From positions 124,001 through 188,000 of the forward strand of contig JAFKAC010000060.1 of assembly GCA_025766275.1 (NCBI GenBank): a stretch of DNA of 64,000 nucleotides, in the 5' to 3' direction. The stretch comes from Lactarius indigo. Its lineage: Eukaryota > Basidiomycota > Agaricomycetes > Russulales > Russulaceae. The notes below the pieces were generated by a model. That model was not told the DNA's origin. It worked only from the letters and a program-made list of their open reading frames with translations, and did not search any database. Every line of letters begins with the position of its first letter. Within the stretch, counting starts at the first letter, position 1. Positions 47,011-59,690 of the stretch are shown piece after piece. A program made the position numbers and the translations under genes.

Positions 47011-47526
47011 ATGCTCGCTCAAGAACTGTCTTCGGACAGCACTCAAATCGCCGAACCGCAGGGAACCATATCCCGTGTTCGAGTGATTGGTATGTACTGA
47101 ATCCCTAACTCGTTGGTACCTTGCCCGTGATAACCGTTTATCTCCCTTGTTAGTCCTCCGGGCACACGATCTCCCACGTATCAGGAAACGGCTTGGCCCA
47201 AAGAGGCGGTTCTATGTCACTGTAACCAATGGTGAGGCAAAGGAGAAGACGAAAAGCGTCCAGATTGATGGACCGACGGCGCGCTGGGACCAGACGCTTG
47301 GCCCCTTGTAAGACTTTTCTTTTTCAGTCTTACTTTTTGGCTAAAGGTTCGGCTCAGTTCTGTACAGCCGTCTTCACATCTTATACTGTGTCTTTATGAG
47401 AAGCGGCGCTTGCACGCCGATGTCCTTATCGGAACGCATGACACGACAATACCTGTCGAAACACAAACCGGTGAGTATCTTTTTGGAAATCTTACTTACG
47501 CGACTAGCTGAACATCTTGGGTGTAG
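46679..47526 (+). repeat. NLR 5' segment duplicated at 61680-62520
   Basis: Promoter, leader, first three coding exons and introns of the NLR share roughly nine in ten bases by eye with 61680-62520. Similarity stops at the acceptor of exon 4, where the second copy runs into unrelated DNA. Confidence 0.8.
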
Positions 47527-50500
47527 AAGTCCCTTTTGTCCTCACCAACAACGACGGACAGTCTGGACAGTCGAGCCAGCCGGTTACGCTCTACTTGACG
47601 GTCGTTGTGTCACCTCCCGAGAGTGCTCTCCGTGACGCCGACGAAGCTATAACAATAATTAATCTCTCGAATACATGGAAAGGTGCTCTCGTGAGGATCA
47701 AGTGGGTCGTGGATACGTTGGGCCCAGTTGCAGATGTACGTCACGACGCTTTTTTTTTTTTGCCGATCCTTGACCGAGCCGAACGAATGTCGTGCTCAGC
47801 TCCACCCGATTGCAAAGATGGCACACGGACTATTTTCTGCGATCCCCAAGGTGATCTTTTTGCGATATTGTCGGTTGAAATACTTATACAATGTTTATTT
47901 GGGTGCTAGACCCTACTAGAACAGTTTCAACGCGACGACAACGTCCAAACCTTACTTGTCGCCATACATGATGCGTTCGATTTCGCAAATCAGGAGGGCC
48001 GTTTCAAAGCGATCCGACGTGATTCAAGGCAGGCACAAATCCTTTCGGTCATGTTGCAACATGTCTGTAATTGCTGTGACTTTATCCAATCATACGCAAA
48101 CGATTCCCAATTCTGTAGGTAATCTTTACCCATTTCAGTGGCCGACGTAAACATGCGGTTTTTAGGGAAGCGAATATTGAAGAATACTGGCAGCCAAGTC
48201 GACAAAAAAATCGAGGATTTCCGTGCCACACTTCTCGAACAACGAAAGACTTTCTTGGATGAGGCTACGATCACCACGGAGATAACCGCACTCCAAATTC
48301 TGGACGACGTGGGAATTATTTCGAGTCAGCTTCACGGGATGGCTGGCCAGCTGAAGCGGGTGTCTAGGCGAGTGTCAGACGCCGGTACGTAGACCTGATA
48401 CTTTGAACGTTATCGATCTGACAATCGTTTTAGAACTGGATGCAAAAATCAGAGAGATCCCATATGGGATAGGCTCGCGATTCACACCCGACAAGGGCTG
48501 TCTTACGGGAACACGCACAGCGTTCCTCGACTTCATTGACAATTGGATGAACAATCCCGCTTCGGAGCGTTGTCTCATTCTTTTCGGGCAAGCAGGCACG
48601 GGAAAGTCATCGATTGCGCATGAGATCGCGCGTCGCTTCCACAAAATTCATAGGCTTACGTCATCGTTTATCTTTTTGCGCAAGGAGCAATCAAAACGGG
48701 AGGCTTATCACCTCTTCACGACTCTTGCTCGCGATCTCTCAGACCGCTATCCTTCATTCAAAGCCGCGCTAGGAGAGGTCGTAAAAGACAACTCGTCTCT
48801 TCGAGCTGGAGCCCGTGACTACGGTACCCTGTTCGAATCCCTTATTCTGGAACCACTTAAGGATCTCCACCTTGTTGGTCCTATTGTCGTCGTAATTGAT
48901 GCCTTGGACGAGAGTGGAGATGTAGCCGATGAAAATGGCTTACACAAATTTCTTGCTGAAGCCATTTCTAAACTGCCATCAAATTTTCGTATGCTCATCA
49001 CCTCGCGACCTGAGAACTCCATTGTGTCTGCGTTTACCCGAGTTAGAGACGGATTGTTTAGCGTCAAAATCAAGTATATGAATGATCCAGGGCTGGCTGC
49101 TACGATACATGACGATATCTACGCGTTTCTTCAGAAGAGGCTCCCTCCAGACACTTGTCCAGGCGTGTTCAAAATTTATGGCGACGAGCTGACGAAAAGG
49201 GCAGAGGGTTTGTTTCAATGGGCGGCGGTCGCATCTGGATACATTTTAAACCCTCCCGACGTGTTTGGGTTGAGTAAGACAAAGTGCATAAAACATCTTT
49301 TGAAACCCGCCGCGGATCGCCGCGGACAAGATCCTTTGGATGAGCTGTACAAAGATGTCCTCGAAGGATATTTCACTCACGAGAACTCACGGCAACTTTT
49401 TCGCTCAGTTTTGGGACAAGTCATTGCTTCAATCGAGCCGCTCAGTATCCGCTCCCTGACCACTCTGCACAAGGCTCTGCAACAACACATCTCTCATGAC
49501 GACGCCGACGCCGACGACAGTGAAGCCATTGTTACATTACTCAGTCGCCTTGGCTCATTGTTGAGAAACGTCAATTCATTTGATGAAAACCTTCCCATCG
49601 TTCCTCTCCATACATCGTTTCGCGATTTCCTCACAGATGAAGAGAAGAGCGGTGAAAACTTTTGTGTGAGCGTTCGTGACGCCCACCATCAATTGGCCCA
49701 TTCCTGTCTCTGTCTACTGCTCAAAGATCTCAAATTCAACATCTGCAAGCTCGAAACGTCATATCTTGCCAACAAGGATGTCACAGACCTTGACTCCCGC
49801 GTTAGTCAACACATTCAACCCGCTCTGTTGTACGCGTGTCGTTTCTGGGACGATCATATGGAACATATTGGGTTTGAAAACGATATTTTCGGAAAACTTC
49901 GAACTTTGTTCGAGAAGAAACTCCTGTTTTGGTTGGAGGCCCTTAGTTTGACAAGTCATCTGGGTCTTGCTTCGGCAGCTTGCTCGGCTCTGAAGGCGTG
50001 GTTAGCTTCTGGTCCAGGAGTGAGTGCAGGTTTTGATTTGATGAGGAAGGCAAACAACTAATAACTATGACCGCAACAGGTTTCTCAAACAGAGCTAGAG
50101 TTCAAGTTGTTCGTCGATGATGCCTCTGTGTTTATACGGTATTTCGGGATGACCATGGCAAAGAGTGCTCCACATGTCTATCTTTCCGCTCTATCATTCA
50201 CGCCATCTCGTTCTCCTGTCTTTGCACATTATTCCGGCTCATTTCCTCGAATATTACGCATGGAACGTGGACGATTGTCTCATTGGCCATCTTCGGAGAT
50301 GGTGATTCGAGGCGTTGGGAGTTCGGTCTATTCCATTGCAATCTCACCGGATGGCGAGCGGATCGTCTCAGGCTCGCACGATGGAACAATTTGTGTGTGG
50401 AACGCGACTACGGGAGACATAGAGGCCGGCCCATTTACTGGTCACACGGATTGCATCTGGTCTGTGGGATTCTCGCCTGATGGCCACCGGATCGTCTCAG

Positions 50501-52203
50501 GCTCTGTCGATGGAACAATTCGTGTGTGGAACGCGACTACGGGAGACACAGAGGCCGGTCCATTTGCCGGTCACACGGATTCGGTCAGGTCTGTGGGATT
50601 CTCGCCTAATGGCCAGCGGATCGTCTCAGGCTCAGACGATGGAACAATTCGTGTGTGGAACGTGACTACGGGAGACACAGAGGCCGGCCCATTTACTGGT
50701 TACACGCATTGGGCCTGGTCTGTGGGATTCTCGTCTGATGGCCACCGAATTGTCTCAGGCTCTTTCGATGGAACAATTTGTGTGTGGAACGCGACTACGG
50801 GAGAGACAGAGGCTGGCCCATTTACCGGTCACATGGAAGAAGTCACGTCTGTGGGATTCTCGTCTGATGGCCAGAGGATCGTCTCAGCCTCGCGCGATCG
50901 AACAATTCGTGTGTGGAATGCGACTACGGGAGAGACAGAGGCCGGCCCATTTACTGGTCACACGGAAGAGGTCACGTCTGTGGGATTCTCGCCTGATGGC
51001 CACCGCGTCGTCTCAGGCTCGGACGATCGAACAATTCGTGTGTGGAACGCGACTATGGGAGACACAGAAGCCGGCCCATTTACTGGTCACACGGAAGAGG
51101 TCTGGTCCGTGGGATTCTCGTCTGATGGCCAGCGGATCGTCTCAGGCTCGCACGATCGAACAATTCGTGTGTGGAACGCGACTACGGGAGACATAGAAGC
51201 CGGCCCATTTACTGGTCACACGCATTGGGTCAGGTCTGTAGAATTCTCGCCTGATGGCCAGCGGATCGTCTCAGGCTCGGACGATCGAACGATTCGTGTG
51301 TGGAACGCGACTACGGGAGACACAGAGGCCGGCCCATTTACTGGTCACGCGGATTCGGTCACGTCTGTGGGATTCTCGCCTGATGGCCACCGCATAGTCT
51401 CAGGTTCTTACGATGGAACAATTCGTGTGTGGAACGCGACTACGGGAGAGACAGAGGCCGGCCCATTTACTGGTCACACGGATTGGGTCACGTCTGTGGG
51501 ATTCTCGCCAGATGGCCAGCGGATCGTCTCAGGCTCGGACGATCGAACAATTCGTATGTGGAACGCGACTACGGGAGAGACAGAGGCTGGCCCATTTACT
51601 GGCCACACGGATTCGGTCACGTCTGTAGGATTCTCGCCTGATGGCCAGCGGATCGTCTCAGGCTCGGACGATCAAACAATTCGCGTGTGGAACGCAACTA
51701 CGGGAGAGACAGAGGCCGGACCATTTACTGGTCACACGGATTCGGTCACGTCTGTAGGATTCTCGCCTGATGGCTACCGCATCGTCTCAGGCTCGGACGA
51801 TCGAACAATTCGTGTGTGGAACGCGACTACGGGAGACATAGAGGCCGGCCCATTTACTGGTCACACGGATTTGGTCACGTCTGTGGCATTCTCCCCAGAT
51901 GGCCAGCGCATCGTCTCAAGCTCGGACGATCGATCAATTCGTATGTTGAACGCCACAACAGGAAATACGGAAACTACAAGCCACGTCGACTTCACTGACT
52001 ACTCCGTGATCAACGAGGAGGGATGGATATGTGGTAGTAAAGGCGAACTCCTAATGTGGATCCCGCAAACACATAGAGCAAATCTTCATCGCCCAAGTAA
52101 TATTTGGGTTGCTGGTGAATATGAAACCCGTCTTGATCTTTCTACTTTCGTACATGGGCAGAGTTGGACTACTTGTATTAACACCGAGATAGAATCGCTA
52201 TAG
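47011..52203 (+). CDS. NLR-type receptor: C2, NACHT and WD40 repeats
   Basis: Nine exons are inferred: 47011-47089, 47154-47307, 47358-47470, 47527-47735, 47800-47850, 47910-48114, 48166-48384, 48434-50019 and 50080-52203. All junctions keep one frame, giving about 1579 aa. A C2-like domain (about 26-140) has VLRAHDLPRI, RFYVTVTN and TARWDQTLGPL. A helical linker follows, then NACHT with Walker A GQAGTGKSS (about 395), Walker B VVVIDALDES (about 494) and RMLITSRPE. The C-terminus (about 950-1500) is a run of 13 WD40 units of 43 residues, 12 of them nearly identical. Fungal NLRs of this build act in non-self recognition and programmed cell death; the repeats are thought to sense ligands. The C2 N-terminus is typical of Agaricomycete NLRs. 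The start codon is the first ATG of the frame; an extra 5' exon is possible. No disabling lesion seen. Confidence 0.88.
50311..51965 (+). repeat. WD40-coding tandem repeats, 129-base units
   Basis: About 12.5 units, each 43 codons, with the frame RIVSGSxDxTIRVWNATTGx and then EAGPFTGHxxxVxSVGFSPDG. Between units most bases are identical, including synonymous positions. Differences concentrate at the residue before the Asp of SxD (H, V, D, F, R, Y), the residue after it (G, R, Q), and the triplet after GH (TDC, TDS, THW, MEE, TEE, ADS, TDW, TDL). This pattern suggests repeat homogenisation with selected variable sites. Confidence 0.9.
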
Positions 52204-54838
52204 TAATTCGTGTATTTTCTTTAGGCGATCTGAAGTGTAATGTGACGTGCTTCAAGTTGAGAATGGCTCGTTGTGGCAGTACACGCGTTAAGCAAGGTGT
52301 CGACGCGTTGCCACCAGGTAACGTGAGTTTGTCGAGTGACAAAATCGCCAACACACACAATAATCGGAAAACTAGCTGGTTCATCTCCCATGGCCCCTCA
52401 TGCAAACCGATGACATAAATATGACCAAAAACTCAATCGCGACGACGACACCGATATCATCAGACACGTCGTTCCGAGTGCCTTCCCGTGGTAGTCCCAC
52501 AGCTGCACGTGCTTCTGCTTCATCACGTCCAGGTCCGCGCCCACCTTCCCCTCCGCGGCGCGCAGCACCCCCTGGTCCGCCGCCAGCGTGCCGGAGGAGT
52601 GCTCCGCGTTCCGTCGCAGCCGCGCTGGCCCACCATTTGCGCTAGCTGCGCTGCCAGTCCCTCCTGCACCGCAAGTGCTGACGTTGCGTCGCCTCCCCCT
52701 GTTGCGTGCGCCGGTCATAGACGTCCTCCGATCCGGTAGCAGAGCCAAAGAGCAGGCCGACGTCCGCCGCAGCTGCTGCTGCGGAAGTCTCCGCATCCTC
52801 AGTGGTGAGAAGATGTGACCTGACGTGTGAGGGTGGTGCAAGGCATTGGATCGTTGGCAGATGGGGCTTTCCGGTGACGGATTGGGACGAGCGTCGGACG
52901 GTAAGAAGGAACGGCTCTAGACGCGAGGGCTCGAGCCTTAGGAGGGACCCTTTACAAAGGAAGAGAAATCGATAAAGACATTCCGACATACACATAGCGA
53001 CGCACCTCCAATCCATTCATGGATAGCATAGAGGCGTCTAGCCTATCAAGCAGACCACGGATGTCTGCGAGACGCCTCCCAAGCTTTCTGCGCATTCAAC
53101 TGGTCGGTGACAAAGTCCCTGTATTTGGATTCGAGAAGGTGGTTAAGAGCACTCATGCCGAAGGTTGAATCTCATTGTCGAGCTCTACGTTTCCCCGTAA
53201 ATTTCAGGCGTGCTTCAATTGCTGCCAGTCATGCGTTGAGTTTTCTTAAGACGAGGTAAGGGCCTCTCTGAATGAGGGACGCACCGGTATAACTCTCTGA
53301 CAGATTTGTCGAGACGCCGCACAAGGCGGACCATGTTAACATGGTCGTGGACGACCTGCGCTTTGACTGTCATTTGGGAGGGAAAAGAAAGGGATATTTG
53401 GGGTCGAGGAGTGGTCGCAAGTAGGTAACTAAGCAGAGATGGTGGTAGCTCTGTGCAGTACGTGTGTTGGACCAGTGTGACACACAGACTCGGACCGTGT
53501 TATCCGTCTTCTCGATTTCACTGTTGGCCTTGCCTTAAGACACTGTACAATGCCCTCGCCTATTATTCCAGCACGTAAACGAGAAATTGTTTCTGTGGAG
53601 GCGGTGAGGTGAATGTGCGGCTCGGCAGACAGCACCCTTCCCCTTTCCCTTCCCCTTCCCGATGCTGCACGACACATAGATCCGTATGCACTGGCAAGAA
53701 ACACAGAAAAACACAAAGCGTACTGAAGTCATCGTTCGTCTTGCTGTACTATGCCACTTCCAGGTCTCTACTGTTGTCTCCGCCAATGTTCCTATCGCCC
53801 AACACCTTGCCTATCTTATCTGTGGATGATCCACGCCTTGAGCTTGAGCCATATAACTCATGGGATAAGTTTGAAGTTCGTGTTTTCCTTGCAGCCTTGT
53901 CACACATAATACCTCTCATCTGACTAGCCACTGGGCCATCTATCGTCAGGATTCGAAGCGCGAGTTGTCCTGGCTATCATTCTCCCCGAATTGTACGACG
54001 GTCGCGACAGTGTCGAGTTTCATGGGTGCTACAGACAACTATTCAATTGTAGCAGGAATCGTGACCGGTCACCCTGGCCCACCCACGACTTGTCACTCGT
54101 CTGTCATGCGTTGGAGATCTTGCACGTCACATTCTCGTGCTTTCTAGTTATCCTGAAGGCGACGATGACCTTACTGTTACTTCTTTTGAGATGAACTTGC
54201 AACGTGTTGACTGTGCTGCTGCGGAGGGCAACAGCGTGATGGGTTCTGCGGACATCAACTAGGCGAACAGTGAGGCGGCTGCGGTGAAATTCTAGAAGGA
54301 CTTGACATGGAGAGGCGAAGAGCAATGGGGTATTCGGATTAGTGATAGTAACTTTGGGCGAACGCCGATATTGGCGCGTCTTCAGACTGTAAATGCGCAT
54401 ACAACTCGATGCTACAGCAATGGGTCGGTTCCAATGCAGGTACATGTGGTACGTGTGAGGACCCCAACAATGCTTTCGAAGCTTGCCTCCGTAGCTAGCA
54501 TTCACGGAAGCAATGCTGGTCTGTATCGAGAAGGGCCAGACTCTAAGTGATGTGAGATAAAGACGCAAAGAGCACCCTGAATTCCACCGCTGATGGAGAC
54601 CTGCTGACCAGAGCGACTGCACGGACCGCAGCGATCGCAGGCCGGTCCGAAGTCAACGGTTTATACTATTTCATCCTGTCTATCGACGTTCTCAAGCCGC
54701 AGCGTTTCCCTACAACTACTACTCAGTGTACTGTCATCCTCTCATATCAAACCTCTCATACAACAGACAAGAGCCAGGGACAGCAACACCCAGAACTTGA
54801 AGGAAAATCAGTGGCATTGGCCTTTCGAGCACGAGAAC
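52204..54838. other. Region downstream of NLR, mostly unassigned
   Basis: Contains a possible SNARE-like relic on the minus strand (52430-52720, separate entry). The remaining short open frames (for example minus 53429-53716 and minus 54104-54622) are unrecognised. No splice-consistent gene found. A (cctttc)n-like run lies near 53640-53660. Confidence 0.35.
52430..52720 (-). pseudogene. Possible Use1-like SNARE C-terminal relic
   Basis: On the minus strand, GLAAQLAQMV occurs in one frame and, after an apparent one-base shift, RNAEHSSGTLAADQGVLRAA, KVGADLDVMKQKHVQLWDYH and GKALGTTCLMISV follow. This order resembles the SNARE helix of fungal Use1-type ER t-SNAREs, which ends in a membrane anchor. 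Here the hydrophobic anchor is not convincing and the frame is broken. GC-rich. The assignment is tentative; the stretch could instead be one exon of an unresolved gene. Confidence 0.35.
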
Positions 54839-57670
54839 ATGGCGGGCCGAAAGCAACGTGGTCGAGCAGGGGTCATGGCAATCGCGGAGGTAGAGGCTTC
54901 CCTCATGGTGGTGGTAGGGGTGGTCGTGGCGGGGGTCGCGGACGCGGACGAGGACGAGGAGGTGGGGTGGGTTATGTGGCGATGCACGAGATCGACGGCG
55001 ATTTTGTCATCGAGACTCTTCCTTTTCGTACGTCCGGCTCTCCCTTCTGGCGCATGTCCTTCATGGTCGGCGTACTGCAGACTTCAGGGACAACTCGCGG
55101 CGCGGCACAACGCCTCCAAGGGGATACAAACGCGCAGGAAAAGGACGAGGGTTCGGGTTTGATTACGAGCAGGACTACTCGGACAGCGTGGACAACAGAG
55201 ACTACTATTACTCGAGGTACTCGACCCCGTGCAAGGAATCAATCCTGGCCCTGGCTCGTTTCGCGAGGGCGGATATCGGCGTGGGTATGGTCACTGGGGT
55301 ATCGCTGGCGCAGACTCGGAGCCCAAAGACCGCTGGCGGAAGCGCCACCTTGAGGCGAAACTGCGTAATGGGAACGTGTCCCTATCGTAACATTCCTCAA
55401 GCCGATCACGTTCGTGCAGTCCCAAGTAACGCCAACTCTCTTTTTAAGGGATTAAGAAATATTCAAGCCCGTAGCCGAAGAAGCTGGTTCGTCCTTTTGT
55501 TTTTGTTTCCGCGGGCTCAGTCTGAATGTCTTTTTTTGTTTTGCTTTCGGTTTTAGGTGAGCAAGAAGCTAGTCATGTTCCTACTGCCGAGCGCGTCTAT
55601 CGGATTTTCCATGGCGGAAATGCGGTCTCCCAACCTTCAAAGCCTTTATCTGACGAGGAAGAACTTTTGGAAATTGATTATGCAGACCTGGGGAGGTTCA
55701 TAAACGAAGTTGAGGCCACGGCTGCCTCTTCTTCAAAGAATACGAAAACTACTGCCGCCGCCGCCGCAATCGCCGCCACTGATATTGCCACGGGTTTCCA
55801 GGACGAAGCCCAGCAAGCCGTAACCACAACCGAGGAGGGACCCACGGACTTCTATACTGATACCAAGCCATCACCTGTGCAAGACTCGTCCACATCTACT
55901 AATGGTATTGCGGTGGAGTATCCCGGGACTGGTATATTGGGCGAAGACATTGGGGAGGATGATGACGATGAAATCATTGTTTACGTCGCGCCTCATCCCC
56001 GAAATGGCAAACTCGCTTCTGCCCAGAACAAATCTTCTCCTCTAGGCGCAAAAGCGCCTTCTCCTCCCGCCGACCTTGTCCCTGTCGCCACGCCGGTCCG
56101 TCAGAAAACATACGATGCTCCGCACGCCCCGGCTCTCCCACCATCGCCTGAGCCCAAGTCCTGGCCAGTAGTTCCAAAAGACATCGTTGTCCGACCGCCA
56201 TCGGCGGCACCAGCCCTAGCTTTCAAGAACTTTTCATTCTCCCTACTTTCCAGCTCCCTTAAACCGACGCATCGCGCGCGATGGCCTCGGCGGATTGCCC
56301 ATCGGAAGGCGGAGCGTAACATGATGTTTGGCTCATTCGGCGCGATGCGGGCGGAGGCGACGCTGCATGAACTAGACCCACGTCAGGTCGAACAACGCCG
56401 GGGTGACTCGGACGTTGACTGGGGCGACTCGACGTCAGGGGTGGCTGAGGTTGAGGAAAATGAAGAGGACGGCAGAGGCATGCTCGTGGACCAGGACATT
56501 GGGGCTGATGAGATGACCGCTTTCGTACTCCTGGAACCACCTCTTCGACGTCACTTTCTTATCATCTGAGGTACCCTCGTCATCGTCTTCGGCAACAGAG
56601 CTCCTTGAAGTCTTCATCATCTCCTTCTGCAGCTAGGATCCCCGCGCGCCGTCGGCCAACTCCAACTCCTGTCACCTCTTTGCCGTGCTTCCATTCGCAC
56701 TCTCGCCCTCCTCTTCGTCTTCATCTGCGCCCTCTAGGCGGGTTCTCGCCTCGTCCTCAGTCACCCGCGCTGATTGTGCCTGACCGACACCCCCCCACCT
56801 TGAATACTCGAACTGTCTGACGACCTGTCAAGGATATGATGCGGGAAGATCTCGATCAAGAGCAGGAAACTGATGACGATCTGGGCTTGGATTCGGACAT
56901 GAAGACAGCATTGTCGCGCGGATACAAGTACGCGAGTTTCCTCGCTACGTTTGCTAGGATGGCTGATGCGCTGGTACTACAGGACTTCCTTGATCAAATT
57001 GACAATATCCTTTGTGCCAAGGGTCGCAAGCTGAGAAGGTCCGCCATCCACAACTGCAAGTTCAAGATCGACCTGAACGACTTTATCGGCAGTTCACTGA
57101 GACCCCCTCACATCTTTGTTGACAGCAGTCCCGCCCACTCATCCTTGTTCTTCTATGCGCGTTCTGCTTTTGTTTCACCGAATGTAAGGGGGATCAGTAC
57201 GTTTCTGTGGAACTCCATGGTCAATGGGCGTGAAGAAAGCGGCACGCAAGCATCTGGGCAAGCTAGAGCGAATCACCGCTGCCGTCGCCGTCGCGGACCC
57301 ATTTACACCGAAGAAGCGTGGCAAAGTCACGCAAAGCTGCCCGAAAGGCAGCGGCGTTCGTCAGCCTCGAGACAGTCGTGGGATACATTCGGCGCTTCGT
57401 GGAGGATCTCGGGAGCGCTCCAACGCTCTCGCACCTGCCGATGGCATGGTACGCACGAAAGTCGGTGCATTGGCTTGCGCACGCCTTCAGTCCAAAGAGC
57501 AAGAACGAGGGAAACGGCTTGTGCTTTACTAGTGTCGTCAAGATGACGCCGAGCGGCAGTAGACGAGCGGAATGTCGCGCGGATTTTTGTCAAACCGCCG
57601 TATGGCAGCAGTGGTGCAGGAAGAAGGGAAGGGAAAGACGGGGAGAAAGATCCCCCGCGGAGTGGTGAAG
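54839..57670 (+). pseudogene. Sqs1-like R3H (Prp43 cofactor type) pseudogene
   Basis: Sqs1 proteins are G-patch/R3H cofactors of the helicase Prp43 in splicing and ribosome assembly. Blocks appear in the right order but in different frames: start MAGRKQRGRAG, then RGG-rich FPHGGGRGGRGGGRGRGRGR, MHEIDGDFVIETL, GFGFDYEQDYSDSVDN (about 55155), VPIVTFLKPITFVQSQVTPT with a following in-frame stop, HVPTAERVYRIFHGGN (about 55575), IIVYVAPHPRNGK, GSFGAMRAEATLHELDPRQ, RRGDSDVDWGDS, KLERITAAVAVADPFTPKKR (57260) and the R3H block RRFVEDLGSAPTLSHLP...RKSVHWLAHAF (57390-57480). At least four frameshifts separate these blocks, and no C-terminal G-patch is seen. The stretch 56535-56825 reads as coding on the opposite strand. 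Confidence 0.72.
56535..56825 (-). other. Apparently inverted piece of the Sqs1-like relic
   Basis: In the expected place of the acidic linker the plus strand is pyrimidine-rich, while the minus strand reads acidic protein: DEARTRLEGADEDEEEGESA in one frame and AEDDDEGTSDDKK in another. The flanking plus-strand sequence resumes the Sqs1-like order (…GADEMTAFV before, REDLDQEQETDDDLGL after). An internal inversion explains this best. Confidence 0.45.
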
Positions 57671-59690
57671 TCGTCGTCGGCGTACGTTTCCACATAAAGC
57701 TCGATCATACGACGATTTGTGCTGATCTTTTGTTTTTGTTTTTTTGGTTAGTAAGCTGCACCAAAGATATATGCGAATGTCAGGCTTGACGCGTTTCTTT
57801 TCGTGGTGTTGTCGCGAAGGCCAGATGGCAGGGAATTCGTAACGGGATGAAAAACTGTATTGGACGCTACATGACAGATGGCTTGGGGAGCAAGCAGGAC
57901 TCGGACGAAATAGTCAATATTCGGCTATCTTATGCATCGTACAATAATAAGTTAAAGACGGCCCCTTCCGCAAAGAAAACCTTTGCTAGAAATCGAAAGC
58001 CTGCAAACATACAAAGCGACCCTCGATCTACTTGCTCTCCTTCTGTTTCGCAAACTCGCCTTGGAAGATGCAAAGGGCAAACATCAGAACATGGCGTAGA
58101 TGAAACTGTGCAAAGCGAAGGTGAGTGAGAAAGCACAACGTCTGACCTTGATCGCATACACAACTCAAAAAACGCGGAAGCCGTACTTCACTTTGTATGA
58201 ATAGTAGCCCATAAACAATCACTTTGAGATGTGTGTACCATTGCCTGACGCATTGTGGTATCAAGAGACTGGTGGAGAGGACCGGGAAGTCGAAGGGTCA
58301 GTTGAGGGCAGGTTTTGCAAGGATGTCATACCTTCGATAGCGGCGACTGCACATATTGTCGCCTTGTTGGGAACGACGGAATGATTCGAATCGGTCAATG
58401 GCGCCGCAGAAACCACGGATGTCGGGCGCGGGGCGCGATCGGCAGGATTTGCCTTGGGATTTGCCCATTTCGTATTTTTGTCCAAACAGCCGTGAATGGG
58501 GACCGAGAGAGAGAGGGGGGGGCCGGGGTGATTGTGGAGTTCCCTTTTTTTCATAAGGACCACGTCTCTGTGGGGCAAGCGTTGTAATTCACCTGTTCAG
58601 GCGAATGAGCAGCCATCTGATGATCGCCCAAATCAAGAAAGAGAGAAGATTTGGACGGAGGTATGGAGGAGACAAACACAATTTACTTTTTCTCGTCGGC
58701 ATCGCTCACGTTGGGTAATCTGCCGGGGCCCCTGGGGGGGGGGGGTACCCTGAGAGTGTGAGAGGTAATGCGAAACGCCAGCAAAATATTCGTACTACGT
58801 CGTGAATTCTCTCACCTGGAATGCAATTCCTGTGGGGAGATAACATGGTTTCGTTGAGAAGGGGGGTATAAAAGAGACGCGTCATGGAGGCGGACTCGGA
58901 GGTGTCATTCTGTGACCTTATGAACGCGAACGAATGCAAGGAAAAGCCGCAAAGGTTCTATCTGGGCTCAATGCGTGAGAAAGTGGTCCTGATTTCGGAC
59001 AAAGTAAAGCAAACAAAGGCAGACGTGAGTGCAAGTTTCGGAGGCAGAATTGAATTACGCTGCAGACGAGAAACCATCCGCAGCCAAACATAGGTGGACA
59101 GACGATGCGTTCTCTGAAGGGGACGTCAATGGAACGAAGTATGGACGCAATTTGAGCATATGTAGCCAACGTCCTGCATCGACTGAACCAAACAGTCTGA
59201 GCGTGTTCACAAAAACGGTGCTTGTTAAGGGTGTGTATTATTGCGCAAGTCAGTACACAATGACAGGAGGCAGTAGGGAGGGAAGACCAAAATGCCCATA
59301 CGCTGAAGATGTCAAAGTGACAGAGACAGTCAAAGGAAGGCAAAAAAGGCAAAATAAAATAAAATAAAGGCGATATTGTGAAGAGTGAAATACAACGACG
59401 TCGAAGGGAGCTGTGAATTCAAACAGTGAAAGGAGAAGGTAAAAGCAAGTCGGGTGGCGAGAAGTTCGCTCTTAAGTTATCTGGGATGGTCGATAAGATA
59501 CGTGGGGTAGTAATAGTAGCGAACGGCGACAAGGGGAACATTCCGGCAGCACTTCACCGTCTGTCTAGCCCGCTGCCGGTGGCTGCTGCAAGGCGAGGTC
59601 GAGCACATAGTTCCAGTGTGAAGGAAACAGTTCCGTTGGTTTCATTCCACCCACTACCCTCGCTACAGTGTCGTTTCCGTGTGAGGCAGT

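Noticed and set aside
52398..52841. Whole minus-strand frame as an intact gene
   Set aside because: The SNARE-like motifs lie in two frames and the rest of the frame is GC-rich low-complexity; treated as a relic.
57930..58264. Minus-strand frame ending FALCIFQGEFAKQKESK as a small membrane protein
   Set aside because: No family recognised and no upstream exon that joins in frame.
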